Part shown: positions 25,535 through 34,160 of the stretch, one piece after another
Layout of the letters: each line of letters starts with the position of its first letter
Position numbering within the stretch: position 1 is the first letter of the stretch
NCBI GenBank assembly: GCA_023957835.1
Contig: JAMLGP010000001.1
Coordinates: forward strand, 1,915,575-1,979,574
Direction: 5' to 3'
Source of the DNA: Homoserinimonas sp.
Lineage (GTDB): Bacteria > Actinomycetota > Actinomycetes > Actinomycetales > Microbacteriaceae
Length of the DNA: 64,000 nucleotides
Program-made: the position numbers and the translations under genes
Notes under the pieces: model-generated
Seen by the model: only the letters and a program-made list of their open reading frames with translations
The model's database searches: none
What the model was told of the DNA's origin: nothing

Positions 25535-26800
25535 TTAAGCGCCCAGTAGTGAGAGGGGAATAACTGCGACGCCGTCCTGACGACGATATGCGTATTCACC
25601 GGTGTAGATCACTGCAACATCATTCAGACCTGGGTCGAAGTTGTTCCGAAGCCAAAGTAGATGTCGGACATCCCGATCTTCGACAGTCCGGTCGAGCTTG
25701 ACCTCCAGAGCGATTGTCGCTCCGTCCACCCCGTGAATTATGAAGTCGACCTCATGGTCGCCGCGGCTCGTGCGGAAATGAGAGACCCGAGCTTCGGCCA
25801 CTTGTGCATACGTTTGCAGGCTCAGCGCGACGAGAGCTTCGAATAATGAACCCAGGACAGTCTTGTCGTTGGCGGTTATCCGTTCGCCCTGGCCGCTGAG
25901 CAGACGTTGCTCGTCAAGACCAAGTAATCGAGCCGACAACGCCGGATCTGCCAGATAGTGCTTAGGGGTGGTACCGAAACGGGTGAAAGCGTTCCGCGGC
26001 TGCCAGGCACTAACTTGGTCCAGCAACCACAATTGGGATAGGACATCTCGATAAACGAGTGCAGTGTCCTTTGCTGGTTGCTCGTTCAGTCCGGCACTTG
26101 CCGTACTCAGGATCCTCGAATACGACGCCGTGGTTCCGGTTGCGGCAGCATAGGCAGACATCCAGGATCGGAGAGTTTCAGGTCTTCGTACTCGAAGACC
26201 CTGTTCAGGAAATTCCCGCTCGATGATCCTTGTCAGATAGCCGTCAAGTTGGGCGCGTCTTGCTCTTCCTGAAAGTTGTCGGATGCCCGGAAAACCAGAT
26301 GCGACAATTTCTGCGACGTAGTCCTGCAACTTCAATCTGCTTGCCCCGGAAATCTCTGCATCGCTTGAAAGCATTTGCCTCAGACTCACGGTTGGAGGTT
26401 CAATCAGACGCTCTGCAAACGAGAGTGGACGCATTCGCAGGGATAGGATTCTCCCCGCTCCGGTGTGTACTGGAAGGTCGGCGGGTACAGCGCTTCCAGT
26501 AAGGATGTATGTACCCGGGTTTGCGCCATCGTCCACGGCTCTGCGCACCCGATCCCACACCTGAGGAACGCGTTGCCACTCATCAATTACAACCGGGGGC
26601 TTTGCCGCGAGAATCTGCTCCGGGGCAGCACGAAGAACCTCCACAACCGCGTCATCGTCTAGTTGAAAGACGGTTGATGCGCGCTGAAGCGCAGTTGCGG
26701 TCTTCCCGACCCCTTTCGGTCCATCGATGCTTATCGCCGCAATATCCTGCAATAGCTGGTCTAGCTCGGTATCGATAAGCCTGCGGTTATAGGTGAACGT
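25535..26800 (-). CDS. AAA ATPase with DUF4143 domain, apparent ACG start
   Basis: An ATPase of the AAA_14/DUF4143 class: Walker A GPKGVGKT, Walker B VVIDEWQRV, and a C-terminal nuclease-like part with HEVDFIIHG and ALEVKLD. The role of the family is uncertain. The conserved opening of the family (here FTYNRRLIDTELDQLL) lies before the first ordinary start codon, a TTG at 26750-26752. No ATG or GTG precedes it, but an ACG at 26798-26800 sits 4 bases after a perfect GGAGG. The simplest reading is an ATG changed to ACG, giving a 421-residue protein with poor initiation, or one starting at the TTG and lacking 16 conserved residues. Three 23-bp repeats lie just upstream. Confidence 0.8.
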   Translation of the reverse strand, partial: TFTYNRRLIDTELDQLLQDIAAISIDGPKGVGKTATALQRASTVFQLDDDAVVEVLRAAPEQILAAKPPVVIDEWQRVPQVWDRVRRAVDDGANPGTYILTGSAVPADLPVHTGAGRILSLRMRPLSFAERLIEPPTVSLRQMLSSDAEISGASRLKLQDYVAEIVASGFPGIRQLSGRARRAQLDGYLTRIIEREFPEQGLRVRRPETLRSWMSAYAAATGTTASYSRILSTASAGLNEQPAKDTALVYRDVLSQLWLLDQVSAWQPRNAFTRFGTTPKHYLADPALSARLLGLDEQRLLSGQGERITANDKTVLGSLFEALVALSLQTYAQVAEARVSHFRTSRGDHEVDFIIHGVDGATIALEVKLDRTVEDRDVRHLLWLRNNFDPGLNDVAVIYTGEYAYRRQDGVAVIPLSLLGA

Positions 26801-26839
26801 GGTTCCTCCAGCCCTCTTCTGGATTAGATCTGTTGATTC

Positions 26840-26902
26840 TACTCTTCCAAGATTACAAGATCTACTCTTCCAAAATTACGTAACATACTCTTCCATAATT
26901 AC
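26840..26902. repeat. Three tandem 23-bp repeats upstream of the DUF4143 ATPase gene
   Basis: The core TACTCTTCCAARATTAC (third copy: TACTCTTCCATAATTAC) begins at 26840, 26863 and 26886, exactly 23 bases apart. They lie 40-100 bases upstream of the ATPase start in its promoter region. They could be operator sites for a cooperative regulator. They are too short and have too little spacer for a CRISPR array. Confidence 0.75.
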
Positions 26903-26931
26903 AAGGAAGTTGCTCGATAGCGGCAGCGACC

Positions 26932-27216
26932 TCAGCGCCTGAATAGTTCGGCGGGCTTGCCGCGGGCGCCGATGCGGAGCTTGCCGGTGGCGGTTAGCTG
27001 GGGGGTCATGGTGCGGCGGAAGGTGTCGCGCGGCCTCCGCTCGGGCTCAGCTTCGGTTGGACTTCGCCGAGACGTCACCCTCACGATGAAGGGGTGTGGC
27101 TTGGTTTGCTCAGCGACCTCGGTGAGCTTTCGCCTTAGGTGAGTGTCGTCGTATCGGTCACCCGGGTCGGGGCCGCGCAGTTGCCGCAAGGAGCCGCTTC
27201 CCAGGGTGGTTGGCAC
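26932..27216 (-). CDS. Possible small protein or gene remnant
   Basis: A 94-residue frame, very rich in Arg and Pro, ending PQLTATGKLRIGARGKPAEL before the last few residues. No family recognised. It lies between the 23-bp repeats and copy B of the duplicated block. The C-terminal ~25 residues look protein-like, the rest less so. It may be the tail of a deleted gene; the alternative is non-coding DNA. Confidence 0.25.
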   Translation of the reverse strand: MPTTLGSGSLRQLRGPDPGDRYDDTHLRRKLTEVAEQTKPHPFIVRVTSRRSPTEAEPERRPRDTFRRTMTPQLTATGKLRIGARGKPAELFRR

Positions 27217-27240
27217 TTTCGATGGTCAATGACTTGTCGG

Positions 27241-27618
27241 CGCAGCTAAACTTTCCAAATGCTCCCGCCAGACTGGATCGAACACCGTCGCCCGAGTGAC
27301 CGCGAATTGGTCGGCTGGATCGAGCCTTCTGGGGAAGGGTTCCTCGCCTGGGACATCCTTGGTCGTCCAGTCGGAGACGGCGAACTCGATTGGGTCGCGG
27401 CCGAGGAGGCCCTTGAGCAACGAGGCATCGGATTTCTCGCGGGCAGGCACCGACTTCGTGTCCCAGACGGAACCGAAAGGCCGGTGCGGATCAGCGAGGT
27501 CAACACGACCCGGATCGTGGTGATCGCAGACGAGTGGGGCATGGCATCCGCTGTCGGCAGCAACGCTGACACCTTTGAGTTGTCGTTTCCAGCGCCAGAC
27601 GAGCTAATTGTTGAGTGA
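27241..27618 (+). repeat. Copy B, part 1: intact 119-aa gene and leader
   Basis: Matches 19963-20336 at moderate identity, starting a few bases before the CCAAATGCTCCC that contains the start codon and ending at the stop codon. In copy A this segment is directly followed by the ftsH leader; here it is followed by the abiE module. Confidence 0.8.
27259..27618 (+). CDS. Conserved hypothetical protein next to ftsH (119 aa)
   Basis: An intact 119-residue soluble protein: WIEHRRPSDRELVGWIEPSG, FLAWDILGRPVGDGELDW, EEALEQRGIGFLAG, RISEVNTTRIVVIADEWG. It resembles small conserved proteins of unknown function in Microbacteriaceae (recollection, not a search). No catalytic signature is evident. A dead copy exists at 19977-20336. 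Comparison of the two copies implies that the gene was originally immediately upstream of ftsH and in the same direction. Confidence 0.65.
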   Translation: MLPPDWIEHRRPSDRELVGWIEPSGEGFLAWDILGRPVGDGELDWVAAEEALEQRGIGFLAGRHRLRVPDGTERPVRISEVNTTRIVVIADEWGMASAVGSNADTFELSFPAPDELIVE

Positions 27619-27683
27619 GAGCCCTGACTTAATTCGACAAATCTGTGACGGATGCTCGCAGATGCCTTGCGGTGTCAAAGGAA

Positions 27684-28463
27684 TCAGTCCAATTTGTCCA
27701 GCAATCGATTGGTTACCAGCTCCGCAGCTGAATCAATGCTGTACCCGTCGGGCCAACTGCTGACCAGGGGTCTGAGGTCGGCGCGAAATCCACCATCATT
27801 CAATTTTCGCGCGAGGTTGGCTATGGCAGCGGATCCGGTCGGCCCTTCCGGTCGGTAGGTTGTGAAGGCTTCCAGTATCTTGTCGATGTCTAAATCAAGG
27901 ATCGTGAGAGAAAGCCAGAGATCGAACAGATCACGTCCTTTGGATCTTTGAAAGAGCGCGCGAACCTTTGATACGACAGGCTCTTCGGGCTCGAAAGTCT
28001 TGATAGAGGCGGTACCGGACCACCAATCCGAGTCAATTCCGTGTCGAATGTGAATGAGCGGAAAAGCTGATCTGCGTTCGCGAGTATTTATCTCAATCTT
28101 TATCTTTAGCGGGATGCCCGCTTGTGACGTCGTGCGCCAATAGATCTTCGGATGCTCCGTCCGGGTTTGAGTTCGAACGTCAAATCCCAAACTTCTGCCG
28201 AGGCTTGTAAGTCTGTTGGCAATTTCACCGATTCCCCCGCTGGTTAGACGGACATAGTCGAGATCTTCGCTGTACCGATATGGGATGTCCAGGTGCAGTT
28301 TGTGCAGGGCCGTTCCTCCTCTGAATGCCAGTTCGTCGGATAGGACTTCGTCGGAGGAAATCGCGCAAATTGCACGAGAAAGGAGAAGGTCTTGTTCAAC
28401 CTGCTCCACGGTCGGCCACGGTCTTTTCACGCTCCATGCGGTAACCGCCGCGGCTGGAATCAA
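27684..28463 (-). CDS. abiEii: AbiEii-type nucleotidyltransferase toxin
   Basis: A 259-residue type IV toxin of the AbiEii/AbiGii class. The signature FRGGTALHKLHL followed by RYSEDLDYVRL gives the GGT and DLD metal-binding residues of the DNA polymerase beta-like fold, and KIKIEINTRE and EPEEPVVSKVRALFQRSKGRDL follow as in the family. Related toxins block growth by adding nucleotides to tRNA (MenT-like; family knowledge). It overlaps the antitoxin gene by 4 bases and is transcribed after it, the usual order. No lesion is visible, so the toxin is probably active and controlled by AbiEi. Confidence 0.85.
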   Translation of the reverse strand: MIPAAAVTAWSVKRPWPTVEQVEQDLLLSRAICAISSDEVLSDELAFRGGTALHKLHLDIPYRYSEDLDYVRLTSGGIGEIANRLTSLGRSLGFDVRTQTRTEHPKIYWRTTSQAGIPLKIKIEINTRERRSAFPLIHIRHGIDSDWWSGTASIKTFEPEEPVVSKVRALFQRSKGRDLFDLWLSLTILDLDIDKILEAFTTYRPEGPTGSAAIANLARKLNDGGFRADLRPLVSSWPDGYSIDSAAELVTNRLLDKLD

Positions 28464-29272
28464 GTCTCCTCCTGAACCTCGCTATTGATCCGAATCATCC
28501 ACGAACTGTCCAGCGGCCCCCTCGCGACTGACAATGGGTCGAGAATCGATGCCGTGGCTGCCGCATTCTTTGCTCTCAACCTGAGCGGCTCAAGTTCAGA
28601 TTCAACTTGATTGCCGAATCGCTCGATCAGAAAGCCGACTCGTCGTGCGACGGATGCCGGATAACGTTCGGAAAGCTTAGCCAGCATCACCCAATCAATC
28701 TCATTGTTTTCCACAAGCTCGAGGATCACAGTTGCAGCATTATCAATTCCCCCGACCTGTTCGATGTCGGCAGCAACGTCAAGCACTGTCAACTCGACGG
28801 TCGATACCCTTGCGTACCCGGTTCGGGTGAGATGGGACCAGGTCGGCAGGTCGTTCAATTTGCGTTGGACAAAGACAAATCTTGTTCGACCAAGCCCTCG
28901 GTTTCGTATTTGTCGATCCACGGCGACCTGGATTTCCTGAGGTGCCTGATGGCTCGCACCCAGAAGCGCGGCCGCACTCAGCCAGCCAACGTAGTAGTTG
29001 ATCCCTCGATGGAGCATGATCTGATCGACGATTTCGATACCAGGAGGTGCTCCCCAGGTTCGATACTCCGGTGCGACCGGGATCCAAAGCCCTCTAGTCG
29101 GCGTAACCCATTCGCTTCGCTTCATCGGGGCATGCAAGCGCCGCCTCACCTGGTCCGCCGGAATTGAAAGCAGATTAGCGATCTGGAGGTTGGTCAGTGC
29201 GGTAATTCCCTGAGAAAGGGCCCAGTCGGCAAGCTGGGGAGCTCGAGGGGAGGCTTCTGCTTGCAGATTCAT
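28460..29272 (-). CDS. abiEi: AbiEi-type antitoxin and autoregulator
   Basis: A 270-residue antitoxin with a winged-helix N-terminal part (ITALTNLQIANLLSIPADQV, then RRLHAPMKRSEWVTPTRGLW) and a C-terminal region (YYVGWLSAAALLGAS, FVFVQR, VSTVELTVLDVA) typical of AbiEi. The start is taken at ATG 29270-29272; an in-frame TTG at 29314 is less likely. AbiEi proteins repress their own operon and neutralise AbiEii indirectly (family knowledge). The pair lies between the 119-aa gene and ftsH, where the duplicated copy A shows there was originally no insert. Confidence 0.8.
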   Translation of the reverse strand: MNLQAEASPRAPQLADWALSQGITALTNLQIANLLSIPADQVRRRLHAPMKRSEWVTPTRGLWIPVAPEYRTWGAPPGIEIVDQIMLHRGINYYVGWLSAAALLGASHQAPQEIQVAVDRQIRNRGLGRTRFVFVQRKLNDLPTWSHLTRTGYARVSTVELTVLDVAADIEQVGGIDNAATVILELVENNEIDWVMLAKLSERYPASVARRVGFLIERFGNQVESELEPLRLRAKNAAATASILDPLSVARGPLDSSWMIRINSEVQEET

Positions 29273-29372
29273 AGTTACAATCGTCACAGAAAGTGTGACG
29301 TTGTGCAATGTCAATCATTGCAATTCATGAGGTAATCCGACTCCCGGGACGGGCGTCGGCGCTGGCGTCGCG

Positions 29373-29421
29373 GCGAAGGCCAGAAATGGCCTTCGCTTAT
29401 AGCTCCAGCGCGCAAGCGCGC
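29373..29421. other. Two adjacent perfect hairpins at the abiE-ftsH junction
   Basis: First hairpin: a perfect 10-bp stem GCGAAGGCCA / TGGCCTTCGC (29373-29396) with a GAAA loop, then TTAT. Second: GCGCGC-AA-GCGCGC (29408-29421). They end exactly where similarity to copy A begins (about 29422). They could be a transcription barrier or the end structure of the inserted module. Copy A has neither. Confidence 0.6.
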
Positions 29422-29535
29422 AGTTACGCCCCCAGCAAACACTGAGCGGGCACCTAGAAACGCTCCGGTAGCCTTAACCGCAGAAAGGTGCCGGGTTTCG
29501 AGCCCGGAACGCGCATGGACTTTAAACGCATCCTT
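29422..29535 (+). repeat. Copy B, part 2: ftsH upstream region and first codons
   Basis: Matches about 20336-20450. The shared part covers GTTACGC, GGGCACCTAGAAACGCT, the C-rich region before the start codon, the ATG, and codons for Phe-Lys-Arg-Ile. Conservation before the start codon suggests that the ftsH promoter and ribosome site lie here. Confidence 0.75.
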
Positions 29536-31512
29536 CGGGGGCCGTTCCTTTATATTTCGCTCGCGGTGATTCTCGTGGTGGTGGCCTTCAGCCTGCTCAC
29601 CAACACCGGCTACAAGGAGATCAGCACCCAGAAGGGTCTCGAGCTGCTCTCGACGAGCAAGGTCGAGTCGGCGACGATCGTCGACGCCGAGCAGCGGGTC
29701 GACCTGATCCTCAAGGCCGACAGCAAGGACGGCAAGAACGTGCAGTTCTACTACGCCTCCCCGCGCGGCACCGAAGTCGTCAAGGCAGTAACGGATGCCG
29801 GACTAAAGACCTACACAGACAAGGTCGACAAGGGCAACTGGTTCACCTCGATGCTCGGATTGCTGATCCCGTTCGTCATCATCGGCCTGCTTTTCTGGTG
29901 GCTGCTCGCCTCAATGCAGGGCGGCGGCAACCGGGTCATGCAGTTCGGCAAGTCGCGCGCGAAGCTCATCTCCAAAGAGAGCCCCAAGGTGACTTTTGAG
30001 GATGTCGCTGGCGCCGACGAGGCAGTCGAGGAACTTCAGGAGATAAAGGACTTCCTCAAGGACCCGGCGAAATTCCAGGCGGTGGGTGCTCGCATTCCGA
30101 AGGGCGTGCTGCTCTACGGCCCTCCTGGGACCGGAAAGACCCTGCTTGCTCGCGCAGTCGCCGGCGAGGCGGGGGTTCCCTTCTATTCCATAAGCGGTTC
30201 CGACTTCGTCGAGATGTTCGTTGGCGTCGGTGCGAGCAGGGTGCGCGACCTGTTCGAGCAGGCGAAGCAGAACGCTCCCGCGATCATCTTCGTCGACGAG
30301 ATCGATGCGGTCGGCCGCCACCGCGGAGCCGGAATGGGCGGCGGTCACGACGAGCGCGAACAGACCCTCAACCAGCTCCTCGTCGAGATGGACGGGTTCG
30401 ATGTCAAGACCAACGTCATCCTGATCGCTGCAACCAACCGGCCGGACATCCTCGACCCGGCACTGCTTCGCCCGGGCCGCTTCGACCGGCAGATCGGAGT
30501 GGACGCACCCGACCTCAAGGGCCGGGAGAAGATTCTCGAAGTCCACGCCAAGGGCAAGCCCATGGCCAAGAGCGTCGACCTCGAAGTGCTCGCCCGCAAG
30601 ACCCCCGGCTTCACCGGAGCCGACCTTGCGAACGTGCTCAACGAGGCCGCCCTGCTCACCGCGCGCTCCAACGCGCAGCTCATCGACAACCGCGCCCTCG
30701 ACGAGGCGGTCGATCGGGTGATGGCCGGACCGCAGCGGCGCACTCGCGTCATGCGCGACCAGGAGAAGCTAATCACCGCCTACCACGAGGGCGGCCACGC
30801 TCTGGCCGCGGCATCCATGCGGCACACCGATCCGGTGACCAAGGTCACGATCCTGCCCCGCGGCCGCGCCCTCGGCTACACCATGGTGCTCCCGCTCGAA
30901 GATCGCTACTCCGTCACTCGCAACGAACTGCTCGACCAGCTCACCTACGCGATGGGCGGCCGGGTTGCGGAAGAAATCGTCTTCCACGACCCGACAACCG
31001 GCGCGAGCAACGACATCGAGAAGGCAACGGCGATCGCGCGCAAGATGGTCACCGAATACGGAATGAGCGCGGATGTCGGAGCCGTCAAGCTCGGCCAGTC
31101 CAGCGGCGAGGTCTTCCTCGGCCGCGACATGGGACACCAGCGCGACTACTCGGAGAACATCGCCGAGAAGGTTGACGTTGAAGTGCGCAAGCTCATCGAA
31201 CAGGCGCACGATGAAGCCTGGAAGGTGCTCAACGAGAACCGGGACATCCTCGACAATCTGGCAACCGCACTGCTTGAGAAGGAGACTCTCGACCACCTGC
31301 AGCTCGCCGAGATTTTCGCGAAGGTCAAGAAGCTCCCGGAGCGCCCGCAGTGGCTTTCGAGCAAGGACCGCCCGGTCTCGAAGCGGCCGCCGGTGGCTCT
31401 GCCCGAGAAGGCAGAGGTCTCCGAGGGGCTCGTTGACGGCGACATCGACTCGACTCCCGCCAAGCCCAGACGCCGCGCTCCCCGCAAGGCACCGGGGATC
31501 GCGACCGCCTGA
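29515..31512 (+). CDS. ftsH: ATP-dependent zinc metalloprotease FtsH
   Basis: A 665-residue membrane AAA protease that degrades unneeded or misassembled membrane and some cytosolic proteins. The start is ATG 29515 ([11 protein letters not shown]), as in related FtsH proteins; an upstream GTG at 29488 would add an atypical tail. Two membrane segments (about residues 11-28 and 115-132) flank a short external domain. Then come Walker A GPPGTGKT (202-209), Walker [12 protein letters not shown], the second region of homology ([18 protein letters not shown]) and the zinc site HEGGH (424-428). It is the first core gene after the insertion zone. In many relatives folE follows; here folP follows after 130 bases. 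Confidence 0.97.
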   Translation: MDFKRILRGPFLYISLAVILVVVAFSLLTNTGYKEISTQKGLELLSTSKVESATIVDAEQRVDLILKADSKDGKNVQFYYASPRGTEVVKAVTDAGLKTYTDKVDKGNWFTSMLGLLIPFVIIGLLFWWLLASMQGGGNRVMQFGKSRAKLISKESPKVTFEDVAGADEAVEELQEIKDFLKDPAKFQAVGARIPKGVLLYGPPGTGKTLLARAVAGEAGVPFYSISGSDFVEMFVGVGASRVRDLFEQAKQNAPAIIFVDEIDAVGRHRGAGMGGGHDEREQTLNQLLVEMDGFDVKTNVILIAATNRPDILDPALLRPGRFDRQIGVDAPDLKGREKILEVHAKGKPMAKSVDLEVLARKTPGFTGADLANVLNEAALLTARSNAQLIDNRALDEAVDRVMAGPQRRTRVMRDQEKLITAYHEGGHALAAASMRHTDPVTKVTILPRGRALGYTMVLPLEDRYSVTRNELLDQLTYAMGGRVAEEIVFHDPTTGASNDIEKATAIARKMVTEYGMSADVGAVKLGQSSGEVFLGRDMGHQRDYSENIAEKVDVEVRKLIEQAHDEAWKVLNENRDILDNLATALLEKETLDHLQLAEIFAKVKKLPERPQWLSSKDRPVSKRPPVALPEKAEVSEGLVDGDIDSTPAKPRRRAPRKAPGIATA

Positions 31513-31644
31513 GTGCAGCGGCTGGCTGAGTGCAGCGGCGGGCTGAGGCTCAGTCGCAAGTAATTGAAGCAGGAAGGTATCGCGGCCTCGCGGGCGACTC
31601 GGGATAATTGACTCATCCGAGAGTGCTGGAACTGAGAGAGCGGA

Positions 31645-32616
31645 GTGGATTTGACCAACGGCCGCGTTCCCCCGTCGAGGCGACCGGTAATCATCGGGAT
31701 TCTGAACGTCACCCCTGACTCGTTCAGTGATGGCGGCCGCTATCACGACTTCGATGATGCGATCGAGCAGGCTTCGAGGCTCGTCGAAGCCGGAGCCGAC
31801 CTGATCGACGTCGGCGGGGAGTCGACGCGGCCGGGCGCGGAGCGGGTTCCGCCCAAGAAGGAGCAGGGCAGAGTATTGCCGGTGATTCGCGAACTGATCG
31901 ACCGCGGCATCCGAGTGAGCATCGACACCATGAACGCTTCTACGGCCGCGGCAGCCCTGGACCTCGGGGCGATGCTCGTCAATGACGTTTCGGGCGGGCT
32001 TGCCGACAAAGCCATGCCGCGGCTGATCGCAGAGAGCGGCATCGACTACGTAGCGATGCACTGGCGCGGCCACAGTTCGAGCATGGATAAGCTCGCGACC
32101 TACAACGACGTCGTTCGGGATGTCCGCAACGAGCTCAAACACAGGATCGCGGCTTTGATTGTGGCCGGCGTCGACCCCGCCAAGGTGATCCTCGACCCGG
32201 GTCTCGGCTTCGCCAAAACCTCCGCCCACAACTGGCAGTTGCTCGGCCGGCTGCGGGAACTCGAGACGCTCGGCCACCGCGTTCTAATCGGCGCGAGCCG
32301 CAAGCGCTTTCTCGGCGAGCTTCAGCCTGAGGGTGCGCCGACGAGCGATCGCGATCCCGACACCGCGACGGTGAGCGCGCTGGCTGCGGAGTCCGGGGTC
32401 TGGGGCGTTCGAGTACACGATGTTGCAGCCACCCTCTCGGCCCTCGAAGTCTGGTACCGCTGGAACAACGGCCGGGCGCCGGCGCCGCTTGCGCTCGGCG
32501 GGGTTGCGGCGACTGCGCCGACGCCGCTGTATGCGAGGCGGGGGAACACTCCGCGGCCCGCGGTAGTTGCACCGGACAAGTCCTGGTCGCTCGGCTCCGA
32601 AGGGCAGGGCAAGTGA
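31645..32616 (+). CDS. folP: Dihydropteroate synthase
   Basis: A 323-residue protein starting at a GTG. It joins p-aminobenzoate to the pterin pyrophosphate in folate synthesis and is the target of sulfonamides. The two signatures are clear: GILNVTPDSFSDGG near the N-terminus and LIDVGGESTRPGA shortly after; KVILDPGLGFAKT and RVLIGASRKRF complete the pterin and phosphate sites. A ~40-residue C-terminal tail after the barrel is low complexity. It is followed by folB and folK in the same direction, so the cluster is probably one transcript. Confidence 0.95.
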   Translation: MDLTNGRVPPSRRPVIIGILNVTPDSFSDGGRYHDFDDAIEQASRLVEAGADLIDVGGESTRPGAERVPPKKEQGRVLPVIRELIDRGIRVSIDTMNASTAAAALDLGAMLVNDVSGGLADKAMPRLIAESGIDYVAMHWRGHSSSMDKLATYNDVVRDVRNELKHRIAALIVAGVDPAKVILDPGLGFAKTSAHNWQLLGRLRELETLGHRVLIGASRKRFLGELQPEGAPTSDRDPDTATVSALAAESGVWGVRVHDVAATLSALEVWYRWNNGRAPAPLALGGVAATAPTPLYARRGNTPRPAVVAPDKSWSLGSEGQGK

Positions 32617-32659
32617 GCGGTCGGCAGCCTGGCGGGGCCGAATTGAAGGGCGGGGTCAA

Positions 32660-33031
32660 GTGAGCGGCACGCCGGACCTGCTGCGGCTGAACGGGCTTCG
32701 CGGCATCGGCCACCACGGAGTCTTCGATCATGAGCGGCGCGACGGTCAGGAGTTCGTAGTCGACCTCGAAGTCGAAACCGATTTGCGCGCCGCCGCGGGT
32801 AGCGATGATCTCGGTAAGACCCTGCACTACGGGATCCTCGCCGAGCAGGTGGTTGCTGCGATCGAGCGCGACCCGGTCGACCTTATCGAAACCCTCGCTG
32901 AGCGCATCGCCGATCTCGTGCTCGAATTCCCTACCGCGCAGGCGGTTACCGTAACGGTGCACAAGCCGAGTGCGCCGATCACGGTTCCGTTCGCGGATGT
33001 TTCGGTAGTGATTCGCAGGGAGCGGAACTGA
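32660..33031 (+). CDS. folB: Dihydroneopterin aldolase
   Basis: A 123-residue protein taken from GTG 32660 (VSGTPDLLRLNGLRGIGHHG); the open frame extends upstream but the added part is not protein-like. It converts dihydroneopterin to 6-hydroxymethyl-dihydropterin in the folate pathway. Visible motifs are GLRGIGHHGVFDHER, DFxV-like EFVVDLEVETD, TLHYGILAEQV and DLIETLAERIADLV, all usual for FolB. It lies between folP and folK. Confidence 0.93.
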   Translation: MSGTPDLLRLNGLRGIGHHGVFDHERRDGQEFVVDLEVETDLRAAAGSDDLGKTLHYGILAEQVVAAIERDPVDLIETLAERIADLVLEFPTAQAVTVTVHKPSAPITVPFADVSVVIRRERN

Positions 33032-33092
33032 TGCGCGCCCGCAACCGCGAGCAACTGATGCGCGTCTTCGGTCGAGACAGGGGGCACGGCTG

Positions 33093-33629
33093 ATGCGAAA
33101 GCGCACCAACCATCGGGCGATCGTCGCTCTCGGCAGCAACCAGGGCGATCGCGAGGAGTACTTGCGGCAGGCCGTCGCTGCGCTGCGGGCCTTGCCGGGG
33201 GTGCGAGTTGTTGCGGCATCCGGGCTCTTCGAAACCCCCGCGCTGCGCCTGGACGGAGTCGACGAGAGTGCGCCGAGCTATCTCAATGCGGCCGTCAAGC
33301 TTGAGTCGATCCTCGAGCCCGAGATGCTGCTCGGAGCCCTGCACGGAATAGAGGCGAGTCTCGGCCGAGTGCGTACAGAGCGCTGGGGCGATCGCACGAT
33401 CGACCTCGACCTGATCGACTTCGACGGGCTCACTCGAAACACTGAGTCGATCACCCTGCCGCACCCGCGGGCGCAGGAGCGCGCTTTCGTCCTCGCGCCC
33501 TGGCTGCAGATCGACCCTGAGGCTGAACTGGCCGGCCAGGGGAAGGTCGCCGACTTGCTCGCAAAGACCACCGATCGGGTGACCGAGTTCCCAGCAGAGC
33601 CGCTGCTTCCCGCAGGGGACGCCCGGTGA
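33093..33629 (+). CDS. folK: HPPK, 6-hydroxymethyl-dihydropterin pyrophosphokinase
   Basis: A 178-residue enzyme that activates the pterin with ATP for FolP. ALGSNQGDREEYLRQAV at the start and RWGDRTIDLDLIDFDG plus LPHPRAQERAFVLAPW are the HPPK signatures, with the metal-binding Asp pair in DLDLID. Its stop overlaps the GTG start of the DUF3180 gene by 4 bases. Confidence 0.95.
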   Translation: MRKRTNHRAIVALGSNQGDREEYLRQAVAALRALPGVRVVAASGLFETPALRLDGVDESAPSYLNAAVKLESILEPEMLLGALHGIEASLGRVRTERWGDRTIDLDLIDFDGLTRNTESITLPHPRAQERAFVLAPWLQIDPEAELAGQGKVADLLAKTTDRVTEFPAEPLLPAGDAR

Positions 33630-34117
33630 CCAAGATGTCCCCGATCACCACGACGAAACCTACGACCATAGTCGCGCTGGCCGTGGCAGGGATCGCGGTC
33701 GGGGCGCTGGTCGAATTTGGCCTCGCCGCGAGCGGACGGCCGGTGATCATTCTGCCGATCACCCTGGCGATAGCCCTTGCAGCGCTCGGCGGAATCATCG
33801 TGAGTCTTGCGGTTCCAATTCGACGGATGACCAAAGTGGCAAAGGCTCCCAAGGTCGACCCGTTCTACGCGACGAGAATCCTCATGCTCGCCAAGGCCTG
33901 CTCGATTACCGGGGCGCTCATGTTCGGGGTCGGAATCGGCGCGGTCGTTTATTTGCTCACCCGAACGGTCGTGAGCACCGGGGTGACCTGGCAGAGCGCT
34001 GCGACTATTCTTGGCGCGGGTGTTCTTCTGGCCGGAGGGCTCGTCGCTGAGCATCTTTGCCGCGTTCCACCCGGTGAGGACGACGACGAGGCCGGGGAGC
34101 ACGCGGCGGGGGCCTGA
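33626..34117 (+). CDS. DUF3180 membrane protein
   Basis: A 163-residue protein with four hydrophobic segments (about residues 12-32, 39-60, 90-112, 121-140), starting at a GTG within the folK stop. This is the DUF3180 family, found beside folK in actinobacteria, with no known function. A short charged tail (PGEDDDEAGE) ends the protein. Its constant link with folK suggests a housekeeping role. Confidence 0.85.
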   Translation: MTKMSPITTTKPTTIVALAVAGIAVGALVEFGLAASGRPVIILPITLAIALAALGGIIVSLAVPIRRMTKVAKAPKVDPFYATRILMLAKACSITGALMFGVGIGAVVYLLTRTVVSTGVTWQSAATILGAGVLLAGGLVAEHLCRVPPGEDDDEAGEHAAGA

Positions 34118-34160
34118 AGACTTTGCTGGGGGACATCCGCAGCGCCGAACCGAAACGAGG

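Noticed and set aside
26840..26902. Tandem 23-bp repeats considered as a small CRISPR array
   Set aside because: The spacers would be only 6 bases and no cas gene is present.
30769..32277. Open frame of 502 codons on the minus strand across the end of ftsH and into folP
   Set aside because: It spans two conserved genes on the other strand and has no motif, so it is a compositional shadow.
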